This document shows, piece after piece, positions 20,409 through 33,000 of a stretch of DNA of 64,000 bases. A program made the position numbers and the translations under genes. The stretch's first letter is position 1. The number at the start of each line of letters is the position of its first letter. The notes below the pieces were generated by a model. That model was not told where the DNA came from, ran no database searches, and saw only the letters and a program-made list of their open reading frames with translations. The DNA is taken from assembly GCA_963995525.1 (NCBI GenBank), contig OZ023208.1, forward strand, positions 22,460,120-22,524,119. Direction: 5' to 3'. The DNA comes from Escarpia spicata. Lineage: Eukaryota > Annelida > Polychaeta > Sabellida > Siboglinidae.

Positions 20409-20725
20409 CCTGTCCCACTGTCAGCAGATTGCAGCAGATTCTCTGAGAAAACTGCTGCCCCCTTTCCACTAAGATGGAGGCCATCTCTCATGTACATATC
20501 TTCCCTCCCAACAAAGTATCCCCATAAATCTGTGAATCCCACCCCCTCTTCTTCACACATCTGCTCAGCTAGTGCATTGATCGCCATCCTCTTGCAGTTT
20601 CTATACGTTGCCCCCCTTCCTCCCATTACTGGCAAAATTCCTGACAAAATAACCTGTTCGACTCTCGTCTTCTTTAGCTTCCTCACTAACTGTCTATACT
20701 TCTGTACTATCGCAGTTGATGGTGG
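20390..20725 (-). CDS. LINE ORF1, C-terminal SGNH/esterase-like domain (partial)
   Basis: The frame reads VILSGILPV, then N-CKRMAINALAEQMC, then GVGFTDLWGYF, and ends in DGLHLSGKGAAVFSENL. The last part is the Asp-x-x-His block of SGNH hydrolases that occurs in ORF1 of many CR1/L2 elements. The Ser block is not found in the window, so the N-terminal part is missing or decayed. The open frame continues upstream past the GTG at 20686 to about 20725. It ends 19 bases inside ORF2. Function in the element (lipid or membrane association of the RNP) is unproven. Confidence 0.75.
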   Translation of the reverse strand, partial: PPSTAIVQKYRQLVRKLKKTRVEQVILSGILPVMGGRGATYRNCKRMAINALAEQMCEEEGVGFTDLWGYFVGREDMYMRDGLHLSGKGAAVFSENLLQSADSGTGCIYLN

Positions 20726-20740
20726 TTGGAAAGAATGAGT

Positions 20741-22690
20741 GCTTGTATGAGTCGATGCGGGTGGATGTCTGGAAGTAGCGATACGCGTTGCCTCTGGTAC
20801 GAGTTGAAGCTTCTTCTGTCAGCCCGACGTTGTCTTGTTTTCCCTGCCCTGAACGATGAGTGTGCTAGACCAGACCTCGTGACGTGGCCATGGCAAATCC
20901 GTGTGTGAAAAGCACAAACATCTGGTGAAATAATAAGTTCCCTTTTATGCAAATGTCGGTTCATCCTGCCGTGTGCTACACAGCGAACACGAGAACACTG
21001 GGTGCTAAGTGTTTTCTTGTTCACGGTTGTCACTCGCACTATTCGTCATTGCACGTGCGATTGCGAACACTGCATTCAAAGGTGACTGACCGAACCGGTC
21101 TTTCACACGGGGCATTTGATGCTGGATGTAAGAGACCGTCTCTCATAAGGTTGTAGCTGTGTGTTTAATGGTTTCCGTTATGTACACACGAACGTTTAGA
21201 AAGAGGCTGGGGAAAAGTCGACTATAGTGGACTGGATATGTGGAGCGAATGGGAATAGAACGGTTGGCAAAGAAAACAGATGCCCGGAGAGTGGAATGGA
21301 AAAGAATGCAAGGACGTCTTAGACTGCGTTGGGAGGATTTAGTAGAGAGAATGTGAGGGATTTGGAGAAGAGTGGAGACGGTTGGTGGAACAGTGACGGG
21401 AAAGAAAAGAAAAATCGAGTACCAAGATCGATGCCCGCCTCTCCCCGGACATACAAGAACACAGAAGAGGAGAACAACGTAATGTGTATGTTATGTAATC
21501 GACCAGAGAGTGTGGCTATTGTTACATACACGTAAAGTTGTGTCTACAAAATCAATATTATTTCATATTATTTAATTATAGTAACACTTTGTTTTATCGA
21601 ACTTTGAAACTCGAATACGCATTACAACTCGAACCTTGAGCCCTTGTGTAAACACGACTTCATATACTCGAACGTATGTTTAATTCGACGTGTGTTCCCG
21701 TTCCCGCCAACTTCAAACGTTAGCTAAATTCTGCTGTACGTATATGTATCTACATTTATGACAATAGTATGTATAAAAAAACACCGAAGACAGATAAATG
21801 TGCAACACTGATATGTTAGTTATTATTTACTGTCGAATCGAATTACATAAGTACAACGACGTATCTTGATACACCAAGGGACACACCATTCGGTTTCTAG
21901 TAGGGCTATTTCTTCCAAAAATACCCCTAAAGTTAAAAAACCTGTTATTTATTTATTTCCTCCTTTTATTGCCATCAGAGATATATGGTGTATCCCGAAT
22001 AAATTTAACACATACACACGGACAAAATGTTCAGACCCCACAAAACACTGAGTTAATCGCATTAGTTGTTGATGCTTACTCTCACTAATAATAAATTTTA
22101 TGTAAATAATTACTGTGAATAACAACATATTTGCATCCTGAGTAGTGGAAATAGCATATTTTGGAGAAATCACGTGAGATAGTTGTAGAGCAAACAGAGT
22201 CGGTAAAGTGCGTCCTATTTTGGCTGATGTGGTGTATGCTGTCACTGCGATTGCAAAATACTGTCTAGACACATTTGAGTGACGTATTGATATCAAGCAC
22301 CCATACATAACTTAATGTCTGAGTATTGGTACTGACACCAAGCAACAGTCGGAACTTGATGTTAAGCACCCATACCCAACTTTGCGTTACATGTTCTGCG
22401 CACAATTCATAGGACTATATATAAATACCATTTGTCGTATAACGTAGTTTTGATTTTCTGCTGACATGCATCAACACATCCCTCCTTTACATTGTACACT
22501 GATCAAATATAACACTGAAAACATGCATATATCCCCCGATAATCGCATTATTAGCACAATCAGAGATTGCCATTCCGCAGAGAAGCTGGTCAGGCGTTTC
22601 ACCGGTATGATCTGTGTCTTTCCTCCGATACACATTATTGGTTCGGTAAGGCTTATGTACATCGCGGATTAGCGTACAATTGCTGTACAG
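20741..22690. other. Intergenic between LINE A and ELOVL, with decayed transposon scraps
   Basis: At about 21180-21440 (+) a broken frame reads YVERMGIERLAKKTDARR ... GRLRLRWEDLVERM, which resembles the extreme C-terminus of other LINEs. At about 21590-21720 the words TTTTATCGAACTTTGAAACT and ACTCGAA recur, reminiscent of a pogo/Tigger-type terminus. AAGCACCCATACCCAACTT-like words repeat at 22295-22385. None is complete. The ELOVL 3' UTR should occupy the right end, but no clear polyadenylation signal was picked. Confidence 0.35.
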
Positions 22691-24094
22691 CTATGCAAGT
22701 TTCTTGCTCTTGGCGTAAGGGCCATTTGTGCTGGTCTTGCTGGTCTTCGTCGTGCGGCTGGATCGACGGTAGGCGTTCCAGTAGAAGTTGGCGAAGAGAA
22801 CGAGAAGGGAGAGTGAGATCCACACGATGAGAAGCTGGCCCCAGCGTGGGTAGTCGCAGCCCAGGTACATGTTCAGCGCGACGTGGCCGAAGCACGTCCA
22901 GAACTGAGTCTGCAAACAGGACCGAAAGTGGAGGTGAACGCGCTTGTGCAGATCGTCAATATCAATAAATTAATGCACTTGTGGCATTATCACTAACCGA
23001 ACACACGGGTACAGATAAATGGTCCATACGTATTAGCGGATGAACGGACTTGTGGACACAGTCTATTATGGTTATAAATAATTAAACGCTTTTGTAGAAA
23101 TTGTTAATGTGACTCTATAATTGCATTTTTAATGATGGGATGGTCCATCAATTAACATAATGAATCGCGTATATGAATGACAAAACAAAAGTATTGTGCC
23201 TACATGTATCCTGTGGACGTAATATAAAATAAATAATATAGCTTCTTAAATACTTGTTTAAGAAATAAAATTGTGCCTTGATCAAAACAAATGCTGCTTC
23301 ATTGAGGAAAAAGCAGAACTGCTACCTGTCGGAACGACTATAATTATGGTTTACGCACCCGCCCGTCCTCGTCACCGGCTAAACCTAGATCTAGGCTATA
23401 TATCCCATTTAGGTTCCCCCAAGAGCGACCAGACTTAGTAACAATTCCGAGAAGGAGGTGGAGGAGTGTACATATGTACAGGGAATGAGATGTAAGATGC
23501 TAAAATGTAGTGGCACAACAGGTCAGGACAAATTCAAGAACCAATCTGCCAAGAGGCGCCATGGCCCAACTCAATGTCCCGCTGTATCCAAATAGATAGC
23601 ATAGCTACCCTTGGGTGACGAGGTCGGCTGCAATACCCGCTACTGTCACTCACCATCTGCAGCCGTGTGATGTACTTCTTCCACCAAAGATAAGGCCGCA
23701 GTGCCGGTACTGATGCTAGCAGGTAGTAGGCGTACATCACGACGTGCACAAAGCAATTAAAGCAGGCGCCGAAGAACGCTACAAACGCAAATGAGAAATA
23801 CAATATTCCGTGTTCGTTCGCCTGGCCCAGTACAATACGGTGGAACATCGTTAATGCCGACATTTTCGTCCTCCGTGAAGAGGCTTGTACGTATCAACGA
23901 GTTTTCAGAATAAACAAATCATGCATATAATTAGAGGGGAGAGCGTTTAAAAATGTGGTTCCCCTGAAACGATATCAGGATTAATGCCAACGAAAAAACA
24001 AATGTCGTGTTCCCGAGCTAGTTTCAGCTTGCTGGGATGGTGTGCGTGTGTGTGTGTGTGTGCGTGCGTGCGTGTCTGCGTGCGTGTGTCTGTA

Positions 24095-24190
<96 letters not shown>

Positions 24191-27100
24191 CGTGCATGCA
24201 TGCGTGCGTGTTTATGTGTGTGTATTTGTGCGTGTATTGGATTTGTTTTAATTTGCAACTTTTCGTTGTGTTCACTGTGTAGCCCTACCCATTTAGATAA
24301 TGAACGTGTTTGCGTGATATTTTATCCGAGGCGGAATGAGTAGTGAACAAACAGATACGCGAACCTAGCCAATGCATTATATATATACTTCTTCAGTAAA
24401 TTGTAGACACAATAAATCGTTAGCTTGCCGTCTGAATAGCCATACAGTTAGATAATTCACAAGTCTAGGGGTACATATATTGAAACGATATTGAAATTAC
24501 TGTTTATATAACGTGAAGTAGGCTGTCACAGAATGCACGACTTCCACCGATTTACACGCTGTGAGCCCGATGAGTAATAACAAAAGCATGATGTTGACGT
24601 AGTACAGAATGTCGTTGGTCATTTACGTCATAATATGGAATTCCGTGTCGTAGTAACGTCACGCTATGTACTAGTAAGTCTAGTGTATAGCGCCTATTGT
24701 ACATGACGTCACAAATACAAGTTTGTGGACGCTTTATACATTGTTGAGCTCAAACAACCGGAAGTGTGTCGAATTAGAAGAAGTTAGTTGATATGCAGAC
24801 ATCTTGAATCAAATAAATTGGAATTCTAAATTTGTCTTAACGCCGAGATGGAGTTCCGTTGGTCTTACTTAACGTTTGAGTTACTTTGAAAACAACTGTT
24901 GCATTTCTAAGTTGCATGTTCTTTAATACGAGGGTGGTCGTTGGAATAAGTTACACCATTCATTCGTCACATCAGATCAGGCCGACTCCATGCGTAGCCC
25001 TTCGCAGGAGTTTTTCTGTCTTTGTTTGTTCGTTTCCAAAGCAGCTCTTGCGTAGTTGGTAATGTTGTTGAGCAATCGTCTTTTTGTCTACCTCTTGTTT
25101 ATTTCCGGGCTCCCATTGAGTAGTTCTGATGTTCCCTGCATTGCCTTTTATTCTTGCAATGTGGCTTGTCCATTTCTGCTTAGTTTTCATGACACATTTT
25201 TATTATTGAGAATCCTAAACTGGAAGAAACTTGAAAGGAAAGATGAGAGACTAGTACTCACCAACGCCACCAGGGATAAACTTCATCACCCACCACCATG
25301 TGTTGAGGATAAGCACGTGATGATAAACATGTAGAAAGGTCACCTGGTTGTCCTTCTTCCGCAGTATCATTAACACCGTGTCCAGCAGCTCGATCGCCTT
25401 CGAGATGAAGTGCCAGTACAGCACCTTCGCCACCTGGCGAAACACAACCGTACCGTTGACCTATTTGACAAGTGAAGGCATGCCCTGTTCTAAACGTGAG
25501 CTGTGTTTTCATATTGTGTTTTATTGGCGTTTAGTTACACCGACAAACGAATCACGACTCCAGCACATGTGTCTGTGCGAGGTGAGTGTCGCACTTAAAA
25601 TAATGTCCACCTAAAATATCATTCTACTAACAAGCTGAACAGGTGCGCGTTTCGTGCAACCGCTCCACATACAAATGCGTGTAAACACCTGATGTAAATC
25701 TTGTCAAAAGGACCTTCAACCTAACCCTAAACAAAACCATAAACATAACCCCTTTTGTACATCACACCAAACATTTGTACGTGGACAGATTTCAGGAAGT
25801 TCCCTCCGTTGGTGTCAACAGGACTTTCAGCTGCGAAGTTGGTGGTCCCTCCCAAACGTTGGTGGTCCACGTAACAACTTAACATGTAAATAACACTTCC
25901 ACTTTCAATATTTGATGTACGAATTTCGATAGCTGCTGAACAGATTTAAGAATATTGCTGTCGCAGTCGTTTTCTTGGCTAGTGGAGAAGGGTGTCTCTC
26001 GCTGATGGGGAGTCCAACAATGTTTCCTTTTTTGTGTAGCCCGCCCTCTCAAATATCTTCCAATTTAAAAAAATATATTTATTAAATTACTCCGATAGTT
26101 ACCCGTAATTCTTTTGGGTTCTTCCTAGTCTCGAGATTATACGGTGCACAGATGTAGTCATATTTTGCATCCCAGGTACTCAGAAGTATCTGCAACACAG
26201 AGGACAAGGTGATTTACGTGAACATTTCATAGATTAATAAAGGCTGAAATATGTTTGAAAGCCAATCCGTACGATTGCATAAGCAGTTGCCCAATTACTT
26301 AGCGTCACGTGGTTGCGTAATTTCCTAGGTGCGCTTAGTTTAAAAAAAGGTCTGCGTCATTTACTAATACAGTCATTTTAGCGTTAAGAACGTTTTTAGC
26401 CGCTTCATAAAACCGGCCCCTGGATCCTAATTCTAATCCCACCACCTTCTGTTGTTAATGTGGGGCTTAGAATAAACAATGGAGACTGAACATTAGAATA
26501 GTTGGATGTTTTAAGTCTATCTACGGAATATTTGTTGCAGGATTAATCCTGAAGCCAGTTCTGCACCCACCTCGATGCACATGTATGCTGAGAACGCGAC
26601 AAGGGCGAAGTTATGGACGATCATGACGTTCCTCAGATCCAGCGGCTTCTTGTTCCGCATGTACTTGGGTCCGAGCCAGACGAAGAGCAGATAAGCGACG
26701 GAGCAGTACCACACGGGCCACGGACTGTCCAACATGAACCACGAGCCCGTGCGCGGATCTGCCATAAACACACGCAGTTCTGTATAAAATATTATATCCG
26801 CTTTCTTGTTCAGTGCCACTTCTAAAATCACTGCTTTGGCTCCGTGTGGGATATCGCGTTACTTTCATGATCTCTACAATTACCTATCAAGCCCGTTCAT
26901 CCAAACAATCTGCATGCACCAACATCCAGTGCCCACCCCAGCAAGAAAGCCCAGACAGCTTCAGTCAGCTGGTTCTAATCTACTTTTTGTTCTATTAGTT
27001 AAGATCAACTCTCGCACTTTCCCGATTGCCGTACCATCTTTGTGGAACTCACTCCCTAGTTCCTGTTGATGTTAAGTCGGTGGGAAATATAGTTTCATAT

Positions 27101-29080
27101 CACCGTCGTCTAAAAAATCTACCGTTTTAATATTGTATATCCACATTTGCTTCTTAGCAATTCCATCCATCTGTTGACGACTTTTGCTATGATTATGAGA
27201 ACGCTTAACCCTTTGGTTTCGTTGCGCCATTTTCCAACGATATTGGCGCTAAAGAAGTTATTTTATTATTATTATTATCATATGCATGATTTGTGTAGCA
27301 TACGCATTCCAGCATGACAAAAACGTTAGACATCCGATAAGCTTCCTTATATACTTCTATCTGAATTTCAGTTGTGTTCGTTCCTGTTTAATGACCGATA
27401 CAAATGCTGCATACATGAGAAGTTGCATGACACGTGACGGTGGCAGCAGAAAAGCACACTGAGGAGCACAGAAATAAAGCAGTGGATGGTCGTGATTAGA
27501 AAAGAATTAATGTTTCGCATTGACTGCACTCTGCTATTATGACATGGGTGTAACCTGACTAACGACGCCCAAATATCACCTGATGTTGATAATGTATGGG
27601 GATATAGTCGTCGTATTACAAGACGGGCACAAACAGATTAGGCGCATTTCATTGAATGTGCTCTAAGAATATCGCATGCAAAAGATAACAAGCGGCTTTA
27701 ATCAAGCACTCTATCAGCAGACATATACAGTACTGATCACATATTGTGCTCTATACAAACACATCGGAGAGGGGTCAGCTAGTTTATTGTTTGGAAATTT
27801 AGGCTGCGCAATAACTCGCTTGTCGCGAGGAAAATGATATGGTGCCAACATTATAGAGTACCAGCTAATATGAATAGTTACTGTAAAGGCAAACAATGTA
27901 TTTGCTGTAAAGGAACATATGTCTCAATCAGTCACGATCGAATTAATTATATAATTTCTCCATTTACACTAACAGCTATTTTAGGGAGAGACTCGTAAGG
28001 AGAATAACACGGCAAGCCAAGTAATTGCGACGTACGCCAAGTAACTACACCACATGTCAAATCATTACACCGCATGTCAAGTAATTACACCGCATACCAA
28101 GTAAGTACACCACATGCCAAGTAACTACACTGCATGTCAAGTAATTACACGGTATGTGAAGTGATTACACCGCATACCAAGTAATTAAATCGTATGCCAA
28201 GTAATTACACCACATATCAAGTAATTATACCGTGTATTAAATTATTACACCGCATACAAGATTTAACAAGACTGCCACCCAGAGAATTTACTCCAGATAG
28301 TAAGTGAACACGGGGACCTTTTGGCTTATCGATACTTCAACTTTTTCCTCCGTGTGTATCCCGCCCTTCTGAAATACATTATGTCGATTTTGTCTTTAAA
28401 CCTATTCACGCTGCTAGCATCTACACAATCAAGAGATAATACGTTCCATTTTATTGTCCTCGTGAGAATAACTACTTTCTACACTGTTCCTTCACCAATG
28501 TTACTTCATGTCCTCTAGTCGTTGCATCGCATACCGAATAAAATTACATCGCATACCAAGTAATTACCCCACTTGTCAAACAATTTCACCCCGTACCAAG
28601 TAATTTCACTGCATACAAACAATTGCACCGCGTTCCACCAAGTATAATTACATCGCATAGTAAGTAATTACATGCTACGGGATAAAACATAGACGGTACA
28701 ACAAATGTATCTAACGTGAACGTTTGAGCACGTATTCTCAAAATATAGTCACTACTCAAGGTTTTCGTAAATATGGCGGTAAACCTGATTCGGGTGGGGT
28801 CAATTATATAATAGAATTACAAATTATAACGGAAGTCTGTCATTCATGGCTGAGATTCAACATGCATTGTGTGACACTTCAGCAGGCATAGTCAGTATTT
28901 AGCACACCGATATTCCACAAATGAACCTCGCGCACGGGACTCTTTTGCCGCGCTATTAACAGAAGCGATGAGTTATTAATTCATAAGTCATTCTATAATG
29001 CGGTCCCTGATGATCTACTTACCCGCTGATGGCAAAGCCTCGTCATACTGTCGCATCAACTCTGTCACTATGGCGATCAT
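22691..29080 (-). CDS. Very-long-chain fatty acid elongase (ELOVL family), complete, 6 coding exons
   Basis: This ER-membrane 3-ketoacyl-CoA synthase condenses malonyl-CoA with long-chain acyl-CoA. Exons on the - strand: 29080-29023, 26758-26571, 26189-26103, 25433-25262, 23778-23654, 22909-22691. All joins are GT-AG with matching phases, giving 282 residues, the usual family length. The start ATG (29080-29078) gives [16 protein letters not shown], a typical ELOVL N-terminus leading into [10 protein letters not shown]. Hallmarks are [13 protein letters not shown], the histidine box [28 protein letters not shown] and QFW. Several hydrophobic membrane segments are present. The last four residues, KKLA, form a KKXX ER-retrieval signal. 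The QFW-GH-A... wording favours the ELOVL4/1/7 side, but I do not fix the orthologue. Intron 1 (26759-29022) holds a LINE fragment and minisatellites. Confidence 0.93.
24036..24234. repeat. (TG)n microsatellite with GCGT edges (ELOVL intron 5)
   Basis: A pure TG run spans about 24098-24186, flanked by TGCG/TGCA variants. It lies in the intron between exons 25262-25433 and 23654-23778. Confidence 0.95.
26800..27290 (+). mobile_element. 5'-truncated LINE 3' fragment, family of LINE E (ELOVL intron 1)
   Basis: Broken frames read [24 protein letters not shown] and later [18 protein letters not shown], the usual C-terminus of CR1/L2-type ORF2. The 3' end (GGCGCTAAAGAAGTTATTTTATTATTATT) matches the end of LINE E at 46247 and of the fragment at 63233, including the ATT/TTA tail. 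It is opposite in orientation to ELOVL. Confidence 0.75.
28018..28680. repeat. About 20-bp minisatellite (ELOVL intron 1) split by a LINE fragment
   Basis: The unit is approximately ACCGCATGCCAAGTAATTAC, about twelve copies at 28018-28255 and a further group at 28528-28680. Units on both sides of the LINE fragment match, so the fragment interrupted a pre-existing array. Confidence 0.85.
28256..28527 (-). mobile_element. Truncated 3' end of LINE A/B/C family
   Basis: About 270 bp matches the 3' end of copies A-C: ACAAGATTTAACAAGACTGCC, CCCAGAGAATTTACTC, CTTTTGGCTTATCGA, GTGTATCCCGCCCTTCTGA, ACGCTGCTAGCATC and TCATGTCCTCTAGTC. It is much more diverged than A-C, so it is older. It is 5'-truncated and embedded in the minisatellite. 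Confidence 0.85.
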
Positions 29081-29115
29081 GGTGTGTGTGGAGACTGCAC
29101 CGCCGCACTGCACAC
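29081..29115 (-). other. Possible 5' UTR part of ELOVL exon with upstream acceptor
   Basis: A good acceptor (TGTTATTGCAG on the - strand) lies 35 bases upstream of the start codon. The coding exon may therefore be preceded by non-coding exons. A donor-like AGT-GTAAGT at about 30112 and one at 33546 are candidates for their ends. This is inference only. Confidence 0.4.
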
Positions 29116-29329
29116 CTGCAATAACAGTGACGCAGCACATTGGTCGCCGTTCTTTCGGTACCTGCCTTTCACCGGAATTTAACTGTGTACTGTGTAAGAT
29201 ACTAACACTATGGGTTCCTTATAATGCCAGGGAAGTAATAGTATATTTCCCAATGTAAGTTTGTATATTAGTAATACTTAGTTGTGTTTGTATGCTTAGA
29301 AACGTATATCGTTGTCAGTGGGGCATATA

Positions 29330-29545
29330 TCATGCGGCACGAAGGTGTTCACGAAAGCATAGTTGTGCAACGTTCATGAATACTGAGTTCATATAGCACC
29401 ACAGTGTTCACGAAGACTCAACACAACAGTGTGATGAAGACGTCATGTCATATTGCACCGCAATGTTCACGAAGGTCCAACCATGTTTCCCCGCAGTGTT
29501 CACGAAGACTTTTGTCACATTGCACCGCAGTGATCATGGAGGCTT
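29330..29545. repeat. Degenerate about 50-bp tandem repeat
   Basis: The words GCACCGCAGTGTTCACGAAG and relatives recur four or five times with variable spacing (29337, 29397, 29455, 29492, 29521). Beyond it a (GCGT)n run occupies 29991-30030. Confidence 0.7.
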
Positions 29546-29996
29546 AGCAGGGACGGGTCTAGGTGTAACACTGGACAGGTGTCCAACGATAGCAAGTTGA
29601 GGATCCTAAGGCATGGTCGTTCGAAGACCGCAATACAATAAAAGCGCGGCAGGACATTTAAATATAACAAGTGTAATTATTGCTCTTCAAACACTGTTTA
29701 TAATGTCCATTTGCAACTTGACACAAGTTCGTTTAAGTTGACATGAGGACGTTCTCGCAGCACAGTTCTATTTAAACTAAACCACGGACTCTGTCTACCA
29801 CTGCGGCGTGAAGGGGACGTGTGAGTCGCGGTGAAACGTATCCTTCTGATCGTCTGTCTTTGCCTACGATTAAATGTGAAATGTTCATATTGGCTTAAAT
29901 CTAATAGCAATGTAGTGTTCGCAAAGATCTACAACATAAGCCATGTGCTCATGAAACTATTGTCCACAACTTGTGTTCTTTGATAGCTTGTGTGTG

Positions 29997-30031
<35 letters not shown>

Positions 30032-33000
30032 AAAATATCGTCGAATAACAGTGTTGGTCGTATATTACGCTAACACAATAAAACAGACATAATGATACTT
30101 ACACTGGGCTGCTTTGAGCCGGGTGATGAACAAACGGCCGGGGACAGTTTCATTCTAACTCATCAGTTGTGAGGAACAAGTAGAAACGTCTACTATGCAA
30201 ACGAAGCAATTATACAGTTTTAAAATAAGTATACAGCTTCCTTTCAGAGTTCTGATTTGGTGATCAACTGAGCTTTCGATCCTTCATCGGTGTTATTGTG
30301 TGCTGCTGTCGTATAACAACCACCAACATAGATGACGCTGACGCTGATGAAGGGACCCTGGCGGTCCTGTAAGCGCCATTGAGCACAAACTCTACACCAT
30401 GAAAGGCAGCTACAATCGTCTTTTTAAACGAATGTAACGTAGTCCGGTATCAACTAGACATTGTAAGGCTTTCCCGTACAAAACTGCCACCAGCCAGTAC
30501 TGACATTGTTGTGGATAAGTGGTAGTTCGGATCGGCCTCGAGTGTCTGTGCCCGCGACGGCAACTACTCATTGCCCGTTAATTGTTCAGTAAATGCCAAC
30601 AATGGACTGAACGAACGGAACTAAATCAACTGAACGATCTGTAATTTAATGTCAAGCTGGACAGACGAACAGGCGGATGCTAGGATTATGTACGCTGTCA
30701 GCCAAATCAACAATGTTGGCGGTATCGTGAGCGGGTGTATTCTACACAGTGGTGACTGACTCTCCAAATGCGATCATTATTTTAGTCGCTGGTTCAACTG
30801 CCTTTAAGAAGTAATTTTGCCGTGCGCTGTAATTTAGGGAAGGCCCAACATTTACACATAATTTATATAACACTTATTTATATAGATGTTAATATAGCGC
30901 CAACATAAATCAGCCCGATTTGTTAGTACTGATGCTATATGCCTATTCGTGACGGTAACAGGCTAAACGTGGCTGACATCTCGCTGTAATCTCGGCAAGT
31001 CCACGAAGGCGGACGAGAGTCAGCTAAGCGAGATAGATTTCGGGTCTGGTCAAAACAAAATTAATGGGCAAACACTGTCTAGCTCTTTAATTACGAGCTT
31101 TTAACTAGAATAGAATATTTTAACAACACTACGCACTCTTTTATTAGTTATAAACCAATTGTGCATTTACTTTTAAAGATGCATACTGAGATCGTCCATC
31201 TTTCTGTGGACACCTTGAACAAATTTCCAGTGAATCATCATGTCCTATATCACTTTCCTCAATACCATAATACATACTCTTTTTCACATAGTATGCAATT
31301 TTAAAGTAAAACGGTGAAAAGACGAACAATTAAACCCGCGCGCCAGGCGTTTATGTTGGCCATACATGGCGACTGGTAATTTTGCAAATGCATAATTTCT
31401 CGTTTAACATATAAAATGCCAAAGTGACATATATGGTGGCAAATATGATCAAATAAGTAAATAATGTTTATGTTGTATGTACACTTCCTTAAAAATAGCT
31501 TAAAATTGTAGTTTAGCTTTAAAATGCAACCTCAAACTCTATTCACACATCTTACATTTAAACATCAACGGGTTTGTTCTGTGCATTAATAAATATAGTT
31601 ACAGTGGAGGGAATTTAAATACTCCCCTGTCTCACGTGATTACTAGGCCTATTCTGGTTTATTTTAAGAAAGAATTATCAACGCACATTTATGCAGTCGT
31701 AGGTTAGACACTGGATCAACACGACCTCTATAGCAAACATGTATTGTATTGTACAATTCTAAAAATAAAATTTGCTATATATATATGTGTGTGTGGCCCG
31801 TGTGGCATTCATAAGATTCGTCAGATGTTTGTAAACATGCAAGAGTGCACAATAGTCCGTCGACATATTACATAAATCACAAACAGGACATTTTCCCACA
31901 ATGGACAAGGGTGCATCCATAGTACTTTCCGCTTAGGGGTGAGGGGTCTCCGGGCTAGCGTGATGACATGGTGGAGGGGTGTTCATTGGTCCTACCTTCC
32001 AAACTGCGAACGTTGTTACGGGCTTACTAAACACAGTTTGGCGGACAGTGAACCTTCAATATAGTTAGTATAATCTTAATTAAGAACATTATATTATTTA
32101 ATAAATGAAAAACTAGGAACAGACGGCCTCCTGCTAACACCGATGCGCTCGGGTTTGTTACGCATTTCCGGTCAGTGCATGGTGATGTGGAAAATGTACT
32201 CCCTAATTAGCAGGGTTGACGGGCAACATTCGCCCACATTATAAGCTGACGAATGCGTATTATACATATGCGTATACAATAGCAGTACGCTATAGGCATA
32301 TATATGTCGTACTGGTAATTCACCAGTATCCAGGGTCCTTCGATATCGTATTACTATAATGGGCCGGGCTGAGGAATAGGAGCTAAGTTAAGTTAACCGT
32401 CAATTAAAGGGATGGACATCAGTATCTGGTTCACAGGTGTAGGCGAGGGAACAGAGGGTGGCAAAGGGAGCAGCTGCCCCCGGAATTTTGCCGGGGGCAA
32501 ACATGGTTTTGCCTCCCGCCAGTAAATCTGGGCCTGAATGTGGTTTTTTTGGCGAGCCTGAAGGGTGGTATAAATCGAGGTTTTTCTGAGAGTCTTAAGG
32601 TGGGGTTTTTGTGGTGAGCGTCAAGGGGGGGTCAACTGGAGGATTGTCGAAACGAGTGGGTTATTAAACCACCTGGGACTTACCAATTGCGCAGTAAATG
32701 TCACGGAATCGTCTGCGTGAATCTACCATTGGCACCCAAGTTTCAGAGCGACCTCAGGTTCAGGTGCAACTAGGTGTTATTAAATCATGCATCATGTCTA
32801 CTCGCCCATGAATTAGACACAGCATGGCAATGCTGTACAAAAAATACACGGCAGCACCTGGTATTTTCTACTCCATGGACGTCTTTATAATAATACTCGA
32901 GCTAGCCTACGCGGACAGAAATAACAACCGGGAAAACGACTTTTTGTACACCCCTACTGTGACCGCAAGCGCAGTCCTACGCTATGTGTAGCCACTCCCT

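Larger units (their letters stand above)
17423..20740 (-). mobile_element. Non-LTR retrotransposon copy A (CR1/L2-like, jockey superfamily)
   Basis: This is the longest LINE of the window, on the - strand. It has the end of ORF1, a complete ORF2 and a short 3' UTR that finishes in repeated ATCTTGTTAA words (seen as TTTAACAAGATTTAACAAGATTG at 17423 on +, 23 bases, given here only to mark the end). The same 3' end is shared by copies B (37670), C (39571) and a fragment at 28256. The 5' limit is unclear because the ORF1 frame fades near 20740. The clade is inferred from RT wording and the esterase ORF1. Confidence 0.88.
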
